Assembly: GCA_030374805.1 (NCBI GenBank)
Contig: JARGSG010000207.1
Location: 930,001 to 994,000 of the forward strand
DNA length: 64,000 bases
Origin: Gracilaria gracilis
Taxonomy: Eukaryota > Rhodophyta > Florideophyceae > Gracilariales > Gracilariaceae
Direction: 5' to 3'
The position numbers were made by a program, and so were the translations under genes. The stretch's first letter is position 1, and each line of letters starts with the position of its first letter. The notes beneath the pieces are model-generated. The model had not been told where the DNA came from. It made no database searches and saw nothing but the letters and a program-made list of their open reading frames with translations. Below are positions 20,979-32,300 of the stretch, piece after piece.

Positions 20979-23611
20979 ATGAACCCTTCAACCTCTGACG
21001 GTACGCAAACAAAACGAGAAAAAGCGCTTAGACTTCTTGCCTCAATAGACGCAAAGCTTCAGTGTTATAGTCCGACGTACACCTTCGTTCTCAGCTATTG
21101 CCTCGGAAATATTGTCCTTTTCTTTGTCGCAGCCGTCAAAGAGTACAAGAACTGGAAGGATGACACTTTTGTGGCGTGGACCGTAGCAATCGCTAGAGGA
21201 ACTGGCTTCATTCTTAATCTTAATGTTGCTGTTGTGATCTTGCTCGCCTCGCGGAGAACACTCACAATGCTTCGTTCTACTCCCTTAGGCACATTATTGC
21301 CGTTGGATAGGACCATGCCCGAAATGCACACAATTGTGGCCGTCTTCTCCTTCATCTTAGCCATCATCCATGGTGTCTTTCACTCTATAGCGGGTCTGAC
21401 CCGAAATTTCTGGACACCAGGGTTTGGGAAGTGGACGTATTGCTTCATAACTGGTTGCACACTGATGTTCATCTTTTTCATCATATTTGTCACTGCCATT
21501 GCCCCCAACAGAAGAGCTAATTTTGAGAGATTCATCTACATCCATCTCTTCGGTGCAGCATTGTTCCTGCCACTACTAATGCTTCACGGTTTCTACGACG
21601 GCGTGATTTATACATATCGGTGGTTAATCGTACCAACAGTTCTCTATTGTGTAGACAAATCAATATCTATAGCATTGCAGAACAAGGCATCCTTATACGT
21701 GCGAGTTGGAGCGGAGTGCCGTCATCACATTCAAGGCGGGGAAGTAAGTGAGTTACGGAATTCAAACCTAGGCTACCTTTGTGCGAACGATTTTGAAAGA
21801 TTCTAACTATGTTCCTATCAAACGCAGCTCGATTGTCATTCCCTCAGCCATTCCGTTATCGCGCAGGACAGTATGCTGAGCTTTGCATACCGCTAATAAG
21901 TCGTATGCAGTGGCATCGTAAGTTTCTCACCGAGGAAAGGGCAGAAGCAAAAGTATCAAGACACTCCTGCAAACAGTTAATGGTACTAACTTCCTCTCTT
22001 CTTTCGTATCATTGTCTGTCTGTCACAGCGTTCACCATTGCGTCTGCGCCGCATGAAGAGAACATTCTATTCTTCATCAAAAATGTCGGCGATTGGACTG
22101 GTGAGCTTCATAGGCTTTGCAAAGCTGGACTTCACCCGGCAACTCGGGAGCCTGTACATTCGTTTGAGGTGAAAATAAGGGGACCCTACGGAGCCCCTGC
22201 TCAACATGTTGGGCAATATGAGAAAATCTTGCTCATCTCCGGTGGCGTAGGTGCTACACCGTTCTGCAGGTAAGTCAAGAATCCATCTCGTTTACGCTTC
22301 GCTCGAAAGCTGATGCCTAAGAACTGACCCTTGCAAATTGATCCTTCCTTCAGCGTAACCAAAGAGATTAATGAAGCAGTTGCCAAAAACTTTTTTCGAA
22401 GAGCCCAACAGGACAATGTTATCGACATATCCTCTCGATCTTCATGGCGAACAGATAATTCTTCGTTTGAGGGTGGGGAAGACGAGCTAAGAGGGCCGGA
22501 TATTCAAGATGCAGGAAGAACCGTGCTCAACGGCATGAAACGTCCACGAAGACAGCCACGCCCATTTCTTGCCGACATTAAGAAAACGCCTCATATGCTT
22601 AGGTCGCGTGACCATGAAGATTACTCTATCATTCCAACTCAGACAAGGAGTCAGTTTTTGTATACTCTTGCCAGCACGTCAATGTTTAACACAATCATGT
22701 TGTGGCTTCTGCTCATTCGCTTGTCAGTGAGTCTCCTGGCAGTGGCATTCTCAATGGTTGACTTTGTTGCCGAAGGAACAGATGTGTTTCGTGCTCTCAT
22801 CTTTACGTGGGTTGATGTGATCCTCTCGGGTAACTTCTTTATCATGCTCTTGTTTGCAGCGTTGGCGGAATTGGCTTCAGAGAAGCGTGCAATAGTTGAG
22901 GAATGGTTTATTTTGTTGCCGCTGGCATGTTTGCCCTTTGTATTCGATAGTATGGCACTGGCCGGAAGAGGGACAGGAATCGGGCATATAACCGCTTTTG
23001 AGTTCTACATTGCATGGCCTATACTTATTGTGTCGTTCTTGTTTCGATATTTTCGTATTGTCGGGCGAAGAGCCTTGCTTTCGGATACCGTTCGGAAATC
23101 CTACCAAACAACCAAATCCGTTGATTTCATCTGGACTACAAAGACCAGGGACGATGACAAGTGGTTAATTGAAGAGCTTTCCAAAACGGTTGGAAACTCT
23201 TCTTTTGTGCGTCTGCATAGGTTTATAACTCGAGAGCAAAACCCGGAAAGAAACCAAACGAAGAGTGTTCCACGAAGTCCAGGTTCCTTTCACGGAGAAT
23301 TGTTGTTCCGTGACAACTATGGTCGTCCAAACTGGCATCAGATCTTCAAGAACTTCACGTCCAAAATGAAGAACGGGACTACTGCCGGTATATTCTTTTG
23401 TGGACCTCCGAAGATGGCTGCTGAGGTGAAACAGGCTGCGACCATGGCTATGTTTGATTCAAGATACAGAAGTATCTCCACTGCTCAAGAGACCACAGAC
23501 ATTGCTCGTATGCAATCCCTTTTGTTTTCTCAGGGTAGTGCTCCTGCCGTTCCTGATTCTCTTACTCGTTCATTCAACGTTCGCTACGTATTCCGTGAAG
23601 AAAAGTTTTGA
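20979..23611 (+). CDS. NADPH oxidase (red algal type with extra membrane helices)
   Basis: Membrane flavocytochrome that passes electrons from NADPH across the membrane to oxygen, making superoxide. Exons 20979..21747, 21828..21917, 22029..22269 and 22354..23611 give 785 residues. The N-terminal ferric-reductase domain has two His pairs spaced 14 apart for two hemes (HTIVAVFSFILAIIH and HLFGAALFLPLLMLH). The FAD site is assembled across splices: FRYRAGQY, then QWHPFTIASAP. The NADPH site starts GGVGATPF. About four helices then follow (near residues 470-620) before the distal NADPH half (FFCGPPKMA, C-terminal YVFREEKF). This insertion has been described for red algal enzymes. No EF-hands are seen, so plant-Rboh-type calcium control is not indicated. 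Confidence 0.93.
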
Positions 23612-25166
23612 ACAAAACTTACCGTATCACCGCAACAGAGGCCCCTTTCAGCTGGGAACAGGTGATTTCATTGTTGTTGTTGTTATGGGATTAGTAATGA
23701 CATGCGCTAGCCTGGACCTACTTCGAGATTATTTTGCAAGTGTCTTATTAGGATTAGTTAGGTTAATGATTGTATAGCTTTGTAAAGAAATCCGTACCAT
23801 TATACCTCAACAAGGGAGAGCCCATCAAACTAAAGAAGAAGTAAGTATCATTGTCCATTGGGAAACAGTTCTTGGAAACAGCTGTGTGAACTTCTTCTTC
23901 TTCATTATACACTAGACTTTGATGATGCCTTTCTGCAGTTGTTCTTCATCGAGTCGATATTATCTCAAGCATCCAAGAGGACACCGCAAGCATATGAACA
24001 GAAGAAGAAAGCATACATGAACGACACCTTGGCAGCGGAGATTTGACCTGTTCGAAGCCGCGGGTTCGAAGCGAATGATGGGGTTCATTTGGCAGTTTCG
24101 ACTTGATGAGGTCTGCCGCCCCCGGTAATGCATACCGGGTTAAAGGATGAAATCTTCATTCTCGCAGCGGCTAACCTTTTACCCTTGTACTTTAAATACC
24201 TCCCTCTGTGTAACCTTTAAATATGCTGCGCCCTGCATTTGCATCAAGAAGTCCGGAAAGCAAGGCAGACTTTTGAGCGTAGAAAAGCGAGTCAGGTGCT
24301 CACCTCTTTCCTACACGACCATGCCTAGATACTGATACAGTATAGCGAAACGGCCGCGGTCGAAAACTCCTTCGAGATCTAATAATACTATTCTCTTGTT
24401 GTAGCGCTGTTTGTGTTGCACAAGTACAGTACTGATTAATGGTTTGCGGCTGCACTGTAGTTTGTATAGGTTGTTGGGTGTATAACAGACCCACGCGTAT
24501 CTATGAGGAAGAAACGAACTCGTTTCACAATAAACAAGAACAACATGCCCACCAGCTTTCGTTTTATGTAGATGTACAGAACAGAAGAGTTCTTGATTTT
24601 TCTGACGTTCTCCATGCATCTTCGATCGATGAATTGGAAAGTGGGTTTCCCGCGTACAGTATCACAACTGTCTTGACGGCGCTGAGCTTCAGTTTCACGA
24701 GTTGTACGAAAACTAGAGATAAGATTCCCACTGCTCCGAAGAAAGGAGCAGTGGGCTACTATAAAGAAGATAAGATAGAAAAAAGATAAGATCTTTTCAA
24801 GAAGACGACGCGTCAACGCATCTTGGATACAACATTTAGTTTGCTATGTGCATTCTTTTGCAGAAAGCTCGCTAATCATCAACGTACTACGAAACGGCTA
24901 ATTTCAGGTTCCCATCGATTCGCTTCTCATCGACGGGAAGCCCGACATCCAATATAGAACTATTCAATATGTACAAAAACTTACAACTCGGGAAAAATAC
25001 CACCTTCACCGAGATAAGAGCAACTGCATGAAGACCAGAGGACAGTACAGCTACAACCAATACATTTTGCACAAACACTGGACATTGCAGTGCAAACACC
25101 GGTGGTGGAATTGCTCGTCGAGACGAAAAGAAAGAAGACAGTCAAACGCAACAGACAAGGAAAACA
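23612..25166. other. Intergenic, NADPH oxidase to the 25-kb gene
   Basis: About 1.55 kb between two 3' ends. Only short unsupported frames. It contains two perfect hairpins, at 24121-24139 (7-bp stem CCCGGTA/TACCGGG) and 24727-24755 (listed separately). Confidence 0.4.
24727..24755. repeat. Perfect 11-bp hairpin
   Basis: CCCACTGCTCC at 24727-24737 pairs perfectly with GGAGCAGTGGG at 24745-24755 around a 7-nt purine loop. It lies between two convergent genes; function unknown. Confidence 0.8.
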
Positions 25167-26756
25167 TCAGATGCATCTGACTTCTAGATCATCGACCATA
25201 TGATGATGCAAAAGCAGTTCATTAATGCCCAGTTTTCTGGCCTTACCAAGTGTCTTGTTTGGATACACTGGACATACGCCTCTCTCCTCGCCGAAGCCAA
25301 TATAGTAGTGGATTCCGGTGTTGATGAAAGAACCGACAGCGTTACCCTCTAGCACAATCTCACCAACGTATATCGACATTATCTGTTTTCGGTGAAGGCA
25401 AAATGTGGCTCCCAGTTCCGGCATATACATTGGCTGCGTGCCGAGCTTGATTACACCAACATTGATTGGGAGCCGTACGAGCTCACCCTGAATAAACACC
25501 TTACGCTCCTTCTTACCCTTGTTGTATAAATAGTAGTGAACGCCGATGGTGGTAACCTTTCTGTACATGTCTTCGTGGGAAATTGGTCCAGTATAGGCAA
25601 GATGCCCCAGTAGCTCCTTGACATCATCGGTAAGTTTGAGCTTGGCTGAAGCGCGATAATTTAACCGAACAACAGTACCAATTTCCAGTTCCCTAAACGA
25701 CGACGAGGCGCCGATACGACTGAGGGCAGCTTTGTCTGGCAGTCTGTAACGAACGACAAAATTTGCCATGGCGGAATGACTGGGTGTTCTCGTAAACGGC
25801 GGGGCGACACTCATAGTGGACACGTCGTCACGCAGAGAAGAAGATTCAGCTTGATCGACGGTTCGGGGCCTTTCAGTAGCTCGTACTTTACATATGATAC
25901 AAGTGCACGTGGCGCGACGATACACGAGCTCATGCCTCTGACGGTTGTTGGTGACGTAAAATCTGTCACCGAGCAAAAGGTTGGCCCAAGCAGTGGCGGC
26001 ATAACGCATTCCCGCAGCGAAAAGCCTTCCAGACATGAGCTGGGCACGCATAATGTCAACACCTTCATCCTCGGAACCCTGAGAGATGACATAAGTAAAC
26101 GTAGATTGCGAGGTAAGAGGGGTCTTATTGACCAGCCTAACTGCAATGCCCTGCGCCTTCGGACCAAGGGTAGACCTCAAGAACTTGACGAGTACCTGTT
26201 CACCATCCTCTCGCGGATGACGATCCTCCTTCTGCTCGGCAACGCCGAAAACTTGATCAGCAGGAGGGGGCTGAGCGGCGTGTGTATGGTGCTTCCGACG
26301 GAAAGCAGCTGGCTTGCGCCACGGATGCATGGAGAGCAGTGCAGACGACGGCGCCGAGGCAGCGTCAAACGAAGCTGGAGGGGTTACAGTAATAGCACTG
26401 GAAACGCGACCAGAGTCAGGCGGCGAAGACGGATGATACGGCTCAAAGGCGTGCAAGCGCTGCGCGGGGAAGACGTCAGAATGCCTGGAGTTGGTGGACA
26501 AACGCGTGACGTCGGCGGAATCGAGGTTGACGCGACGACGAAACACACGAGAGGAGAGCAGACGCGAGGAAGAGGGCTGCGATAGAGAGCGGGTTGGAGG
26601 AGAGGGAGGATCTCTGGTAGAGGCAGTGGGGGTGGAAAGCAGCGCAACGGGCGCGGCATGATATGGAATGGAAGAAGACTCTGAGGACATGGACTGAGCG
26701 TCGGCCGACGGCGAGGGGCGGTGGCGCCGCCACGAAAACGGCGACGGCGCTCGCAT
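25167..26756 (-). CDS. Unknown 529-residue protein with Ser/Pro-rich N-terminus
   Basis: One long intronless frame from an ATG in a GC-rich promoter. Residues 1-175 are low-complexity, rich in Ser, Pro, Arg and Ala. Residues 190-300 form a folded-looking domain (VKFLRSTLGPKAQGIAVRLV, FAAGMRYAATAWANLLLGDR). It is followed by a cysteine cluster (CTCIICK). The C-terminal domain contains two related beta motifs, TIGVHYYLYNKGKKE and NTGIHYYIGFGEERG, separated by about 70 residues, suggesting an internal duplication. The end is LLHHHMVDDLEVRCI. No membrane span or catalytic motif is evident. I do not recognise the family. Length and absence of stops argue strongly that the gene is real. Confidence 0.7.
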   Translation of the reverse strand: MRAPSPFSWRRHRPSPSADAQSMSSESSSIPYHAAPVALLSTPTASTRDPPSPPTRSLSQPSSSRLLSSRVFRRRVNLDSADVTRLSTNSRHSDVFPAQRLHAFEPYHPSSPPDSGRVSSAITVTPPASFDAASAPSSALLSMHPWRKPAAFRRKHHTHAAQPPPADQVFGVAEQKEDRHPREDGEQVLVKFLRSTLGPKAQGIAVRLVNKTPLTSQSTFTYVISQGSEDEGVDIMRAQLMSGRLFAAGMRYAATAWANLLLGDRFYVTNNRQRHELVYRRATCTCIICKVRATERPRTVDQAESSSLRDDVSTMSVAPPFTRTPSHSAMANFVVRYRLPDKAALSRIGASSSFRELEIGTVVRLNYRASAKLKLTDDVKELLGHLAYTGPISHEDMYRKVTTIGVHYYLYNKGKKERKVFIQGELVRLPINVGVIKLGTQPMYMPELGATFCLHRKQIMSIYVGEIVLEGNAVGSFINTGIHYYIGFGEERGVCPVYPNKTLGKARKLGINELLLHHHMVDDLEVRCI

Positions 26757-27675
26757 GGTAGAGCGACGCAGCGAACGAAGCGGGGCAGCGACGAAGAAGC
26801 TACGGGGCGAACGAAGCTTAGCGCGGCGACTGTACGCCGGCGCTACGCTAGCGACCGCGGCGCGTATCTAGATATCGAGACGGCGTGCGCTCAAGTTATT
26901 ACAACACGAAGCGCGACGGGCGCAGTGCGCGGCGCGAGGCGCGCGCGGCACGTGTGGATGGCGTTCCGACAACTCACGTCAGCGGGCGCTGACTCAGCGC
27001 ACACTACCTGCCACGTGGCGCATGCTGAGGTGGCACCTTTCGGCTGGCTGTCGGTGCCGCTGCCGCCGTCTGCGCAATGCGCACGGTGGCGTTTTCGTTT
27101 TCATTTGGCGGGCTGCCGTTGGCGCTCCGGCGATCGCCCTCAACTTGTAATGACCGAAAGCTTCGAGCGCGAGCTCCGGTTGCTTGGGTTCAACTTCATC
27201 GCCGATCTCGAAATCGCCTCTCACGCGAATGATCGATCGCACTCGATCTATCCTTTCTTTTAATGCCATTATCTCCGAAGGTAGCGTTACCGTTGGTACG
27301 GTAGCGGTTAAGATACCTGCTTTAAACCAAGAGTTTCTGTATCTATTCTCTCCACCTTGGCTCACCTTGAATTCATTCAATGCGTCTTGCGACTTGCACA
27401 TTACCAAAGTCCTTGTCATCCCATGTGTTCCATTGCAGCTGTTCCACGCATCAGTCCAACACTCATTTGTAACCCGTAACTAGATACACCCCCTTTGTGT
27501 TACTGCCCACTCGTGGTTGCCAACCGCTACGATTGATGCACCTGGACTTGTAGAACCGTAGTATCTGTCGCCATCTTTGACTTCACCTCCTCATGCTACT
27601 CCCACCTTCTACGCCTCAATCTCCCTTCAGCCAGTGAAGTGCTAACGGTGCTGTTCATTCAATATAGATACCGTC
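26757..27675. promoter_or_regulatory. GC/CpG-rich divergent promoter region
   Basis: About 920 bp between the unknown 25-kb gene and the GT47 gene. The part 26757-27180 is strikingly rich in CG dinucleotides compared with neighbouring DNA. Long open frames on both strands here reflect that composition. No defined site identified. Confidence 0.4.
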
Positions 27676-29262
27676 ATGCTTCGGTTACGTCGACGAGCAC
27701 CTTTTCTTCCGAAAAGCTTTCCGTGCCGCAAATGCACCTCAAACAAATCGTATGTGCTAATACTGTGCCTCATCTTCCTCATCATTATACGCCAGTCTCT
27801 TCAAATCCTGCACTCCACCCGTTTTGAATACTTCCAACCAACCCAGTCACTCGTCGAAACTTTACAAAACTGGCAGCATCCTCAGTTTGCGATGCAGCGA
27901 CTGCGCATATTCGTGTACGATATACCTCCCGTTTTCAATACACATATTGTCCAACAGAGCATACGAAGCCCAAGTCGCATAAGAGACCCCCGCTGTGATA
28001 CAAACTTCTATTCGAGTGAAGTACACATACATCAGTTCCTTTTACGGAGCCACATTCGTACTCTACATCCGGAAAAAGCAGATTTCTTTTACGTACCAAT
28101 CTACACAGCATGCGATCTAATACAGCATCAACCAAACAACGTGCAACGTGTTGGTGAAAACTTCGAAACAGCCATGAACTGGATATCCGAACGATATCCA
28201 TTTTGGAACCAAAGCAACGGACGAGACCACGTTTATGTCTTTTCTCAAGGCTTCGCGGCAAGGTTGGCAGGAAACTGGCAAAAGTATAACAATGGTATTT
28301 TCATGGTACATAATGGTGAGTTTACGGCGCCAGAGTATACACCTCACAAAGACATCACAATACCCCCCGAACTACGAGCATACCTACAACCGTACTGGAC
28401 AACAACATATGGAACAAAAAGTGACCTTTCTAAGAAGTATCTCGCCCATTTTGGTGGTCAGGTAAGCTGAACATGATATCTATCACCCGCAATATCTCGT
28501 CATGCTATCCAAGAACTGCCCTACTCACAGTTTGACGTAGGGGTTGACAGCAATACCGCGTTTTCCGAGAATCTCTCATTGCACTGGTCTAACGAATTAT
28601 GTCTTGCCCGCAACATTCCCCATGCATCCTTTCCTTCCCGTCATGAAATTTCGTTGACTACACACATGCATTTGCAGGTAGTAGACCAGTCGGTTGAGGA
28701 CCACAGGGGACGCAATTTCTCCCGTGGAGTTCGCCAATACATCGTTTCCGAATTCTCCAAGAAGCCAGATTACAGAATAACAGGTGTCCGGTCCCAAACC
28801 TATCTTAATGATATGATGAAGAGCCGCTTTTGTCTAGCTCCTGAAGGTAAGTACGTGCTCAGCAGAGCCCTCCGCCGAATATGTACTAAAAACAATAGCT
28901 CATGTGCTCATAAACTGATCGACATAGGATGGCACCCGTGGAGTCCAAGACCGTATTATGCGGTGCTCATGGGATGCATTCCTGTGATAATATCTGAGGT
29001 GCAGGAATTAGCTTTTGAAGACCAGATAGAATGGGGTTCGTTCGCTGTTTGGGTTCGCCCGCAGGATGTAAGGAATCTTGATTCAATCTTGCGTTCGTTC
29101 TCAAAAGAAGAAATTCAACTTCGAAGGGACAGAATGAGCAAAGTATGGAGAGCAGTGTGGTACGGAGACAATGGTCTTGCGAATGAGGCAATCATGCAGG
29201 AATTGTTTCAGCGAAAGTATCGTGTCCGACCAAAGCGGCTTTTCAGTGCGTCAAACCGATGA
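27676..29262 (+). CDS. Exostosin-family glycosyltransferase (GT47)
   Basis: Type II Golgi membrane glycosyltransferase of the exostosin family, whose members build cell-wall or matrix polysaccharides. Exons 27676..28461 and 28678..29262 (216-nt GTAAGC...TTGCAG intron, phase 0) give 456 residues. A basic cytosolic tail precedes one hydrophobic signal-anchor at about 27-42 (VLILCLIFLIIIRQ). The catalytic region has the GT47 order: RLRIFVYDIPPVFNT, YSSEVHIHQFLLRSHIRT, DPEKADFFYVPIY-type segment (here HPEKADFFYVPIY), HFGGQ, SRGVRQ, SRFCLAPEG, HPWSPRPYYAVLMGCIPVII and the acidic EDQIEWGSFAVWV. Donor sugar and product cannot be told from sequence. An exon end slightly different from mine near 28678 is possible. 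Confidence 0.88.
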
Positions 29263-29394
29263 ACCTCACGCACGCGACTACATGAATATCCCTATCGAAG
29301 CGTTCGGAGCATCAATATAGTGATTACAAAGGGGTAGTTGGTGTAAAAATGTTCCGCTTGTATTGTTTCATTATGACTAGAGAATAAGGTAAGA

Positions 29395-32300
29395 TTACGC
29401 CATCATGCGAGGTTGCCTTCCTGAGCCTAAGCTTGAGGTGTAACTCGGAGGCTTCGGAGGTAAGGCATCGCTGTGAGACGAATTGGTCATTGGCGCATTC
29501 TGTGAGGATGAAATATCTGAGCCGGAAGCCGGCATTGGGTCGCTCGTCTCAACAACACTCGCAGAAGAGTTTGCTCCATGCCCTACGTCCGAGTTACCAG
29601 TACTAGACGACGGCACGGGGGTTGGTGTGAATATCTTGTATCCACCTCCCGATGCCGATGATACGCCTCCAAACGCTGGAACGGCGGGTCTCGCCGGTGT
29701 CGGAATTGTTGACATAGGTGCAGGAGGCCTTCCTTTGTTGAAGGTGTCAACGTATGCTCTTCTATTAGAGCGACGACCTCCTCCCGCCCTATATTTGTTG
29801 CTGTTTCCTGTTGAAGATGCCGTAAACGATGGTACAGCAGAGTATGGTACAGGAGCACTTGCCGCCGAAGCAACTGATGTAGCGCTTCCGTCATCTCCAC
29901 CAACACTGTTGTCCAGGGAACCAGGGTATGAAGACAGCGGATTAAAGGGTGTCGCTATTTGATCATGAGAATTTGACATGTTAAAGCTGTTCATATCACG
30001 GGCATCCTGAGCGCTTTGGGAGCGCAAGAGAGCGGTGGTGTTGTGATCGTTGTTGGAAGGATTCGGAAGCAAATCATAACTAGCACTGGTCTGCACGTTG
30101 CTCCCATCACTGCTAAACATATTATCATCATCTGGCGGCGGCGGCGGAACGTCTTCTTCTTCATCCGGATCCTCTCCTTCAATTATCCATCGGCCACGCT
30201 GTTTGTCAAAAACGAACTTGTTTTCTTCTCCCATATGGGCCCTTGGGGGACCACTACCACTGAACGCTGCAGTCAACTTTTCTCGTAGACGCTCTCTCCA
30301 CCCCTTCTTTGACGCTGTTTTTTCCATTGACGTATCCGTCTGTTTAGTCGCCCGTACAGGTTTCTTCGGATGCAGTGGGGGTTTCTTCTCAGAAGTTTGA
30401 GATTGCAAGGTCATATCTGATGCAGAACGCCGATGTACAAGCGCATCACTCTCCTCTTCTCTAGTGACCTTCTGTACAGGAACACCATTAAATAGGGTTT
30501 GATCTGTCTTATCAGACGAGATATCCATCTGGGGAGTGCTTGCATGTCGCCCATCTTCGTATGATTGAATTCGCTGTCCAGATGCTACCTCTGTCTTACT
30601 TGCAAATTGAGAACTACTGAAATACTCGCTCGGAAGTGCCCCGACCGAGGCTGATCGCATATGGCTCGGAGTAAGACCTTGTCCAGGCGCTCTGGTACCG
30701 GCTCCGCCATCAAGACCAAATGGTGAGGGGTGCCCTTGACCACAGAATACAGCTGGAGGTGCACGTGCAGGGGGAGGGGGGGAGAGGTCATAGTCAGCTG
30801 GGGCAATAAGCCCAACTGTTTTCTGGACGAGGTAGTTCCACTTCTCGTTCCCACTCTTCTCTTTCTTTGCAGATTGATCAAAGGCCTCGTTAGCCTGATT
30901 GGGAAGTTGAGAAATCTGAGCAGGATTGAATATACCTGCACGTTGCGAATCAAGTGAGAGGTGAGGAGGGTGGTTGGCATGAACATGATCCGAGGGGGCA
31001 TGAATGTGACCAGGTCCCACAGGTGGCGTGGGTACAAATGGTTGAGAACCAGCCATCGTATTTTGACTCCCTAACTCTTGAGATGATTGTTTGCCAGTTT
31101 GGTCCTTCGAACGGCGAGCGAAAACCGATGTCAAAGACTGTCGAAGTGCAGATAACCTTGTCTGCTTCTCTCCTTTCTCTTGCACGCCTAGATTAATTCG
31201 TAGTTGATGCTCAAAAGATTCTAAGCACGACAAAAACGGAGATGTAAATAGCTGCGCCGCAACGCTATTTCCTGACTCGAATATCGCTCGAACTTCCTTG
31301 GAAATTGAGTTACAATGAGCCAAGGCAACCTCAGGTCGACCAACTGACGCAATTTCAAGGGCGAGCAGTAATCGAAATGGCAGGATATGAGGGCAAGTCT
31401 TTCCGTTTCGAGCATTAATTGTTGCTTCGAAGACAATTGATTGCAGTATAGCTGCTGGGGATCCAAATGATCCCGGACGTCCAGGGGTTGTCTTTGAATT
31501 CGCACCCAAGAGACATATTTGGTTGCGATCTAGAGAGTCCAAACGACCGGAAAGCAGATAACAAACATGCGATCCGACGACATCCTCATTTTGGGCAAGA
31601 AGGGCATCTCCCACTTGGTCAATAAGAGACATGAATCGTTTGCTTTTCTCGCTGTCCCTAGTAATAGACGCACCACTTGTTAGTAGCATTCCGACGTTCT
31701 TTCTCCATTCCGTGAGTCCAGCAGGCGAAGTAATCCGTCTGGTTATCTCTGAGTCATTTTCCGACAAGGATAAACAAAGAGTCTGTAACGCTGAGCCTTC
31801 ATGCAAGTTAACCTTAGCAAAATCACAAAGGACTGACATGTAGAGCTTCCTATCAATCATTTCGGCAAGAACTAAAGCTAGGGACCATAGGCCAGACGTC
31901 TTAGCGTGGTTAACGGCATCGACGCCCTTTCCTTCCGTGAGCAGTTGCTCTACTTCATTCGTTACATCTCTCTCACTAACCTCCGACTTACTTGGTGCCG
32001 ATTCATCTATATGCTTAAGAGTAGATGATGCTTTGAGTTTGTTCCCGAACAAGGGAACACTCGTTGGACCGCAAACCGCTTGACTCGCAGATCTTCTCCA
32101 ATCTTCATCGGTAGTGCGACAGAGAAGACCTAGCACACGCCACAAAGCTGCACGACTTTCTGCAGCGGGACCATGTAGTCCAACAGATAGTTGAGAGAGG
32201 CCGTCACACATTCTAGCATACGATTCCAGTTCCGGAGCTTGAACCGGATAGGAAAGTGGTTCAACAGCTTCTGCGGCAGCGACCCAATCGTCATTTGTGC

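Noticed and set aside
24041-24140. Possible tRNA (GGTTCGAA-like T-loop words)
   Set aside because: No acceptor stem or anticodon arm can be paired around the motif; the nearby stem is a simple 7-bp hairpin.
25776-26585. 269-codon plus-strand frame inside the 25-kb gene
   Set aside because: Antisense shadow; the minus-strand frame is longer, has a clean ATG and ordinary protein composition.
26721-27263. 180-codon plus-strand open frame opposite the start of the unknown 25-kb gene
   Set aside because: It lies in CG-rich promoter DNA where stop codons are rare; the peptide is Arg/Ala-rich and without family resemblance.
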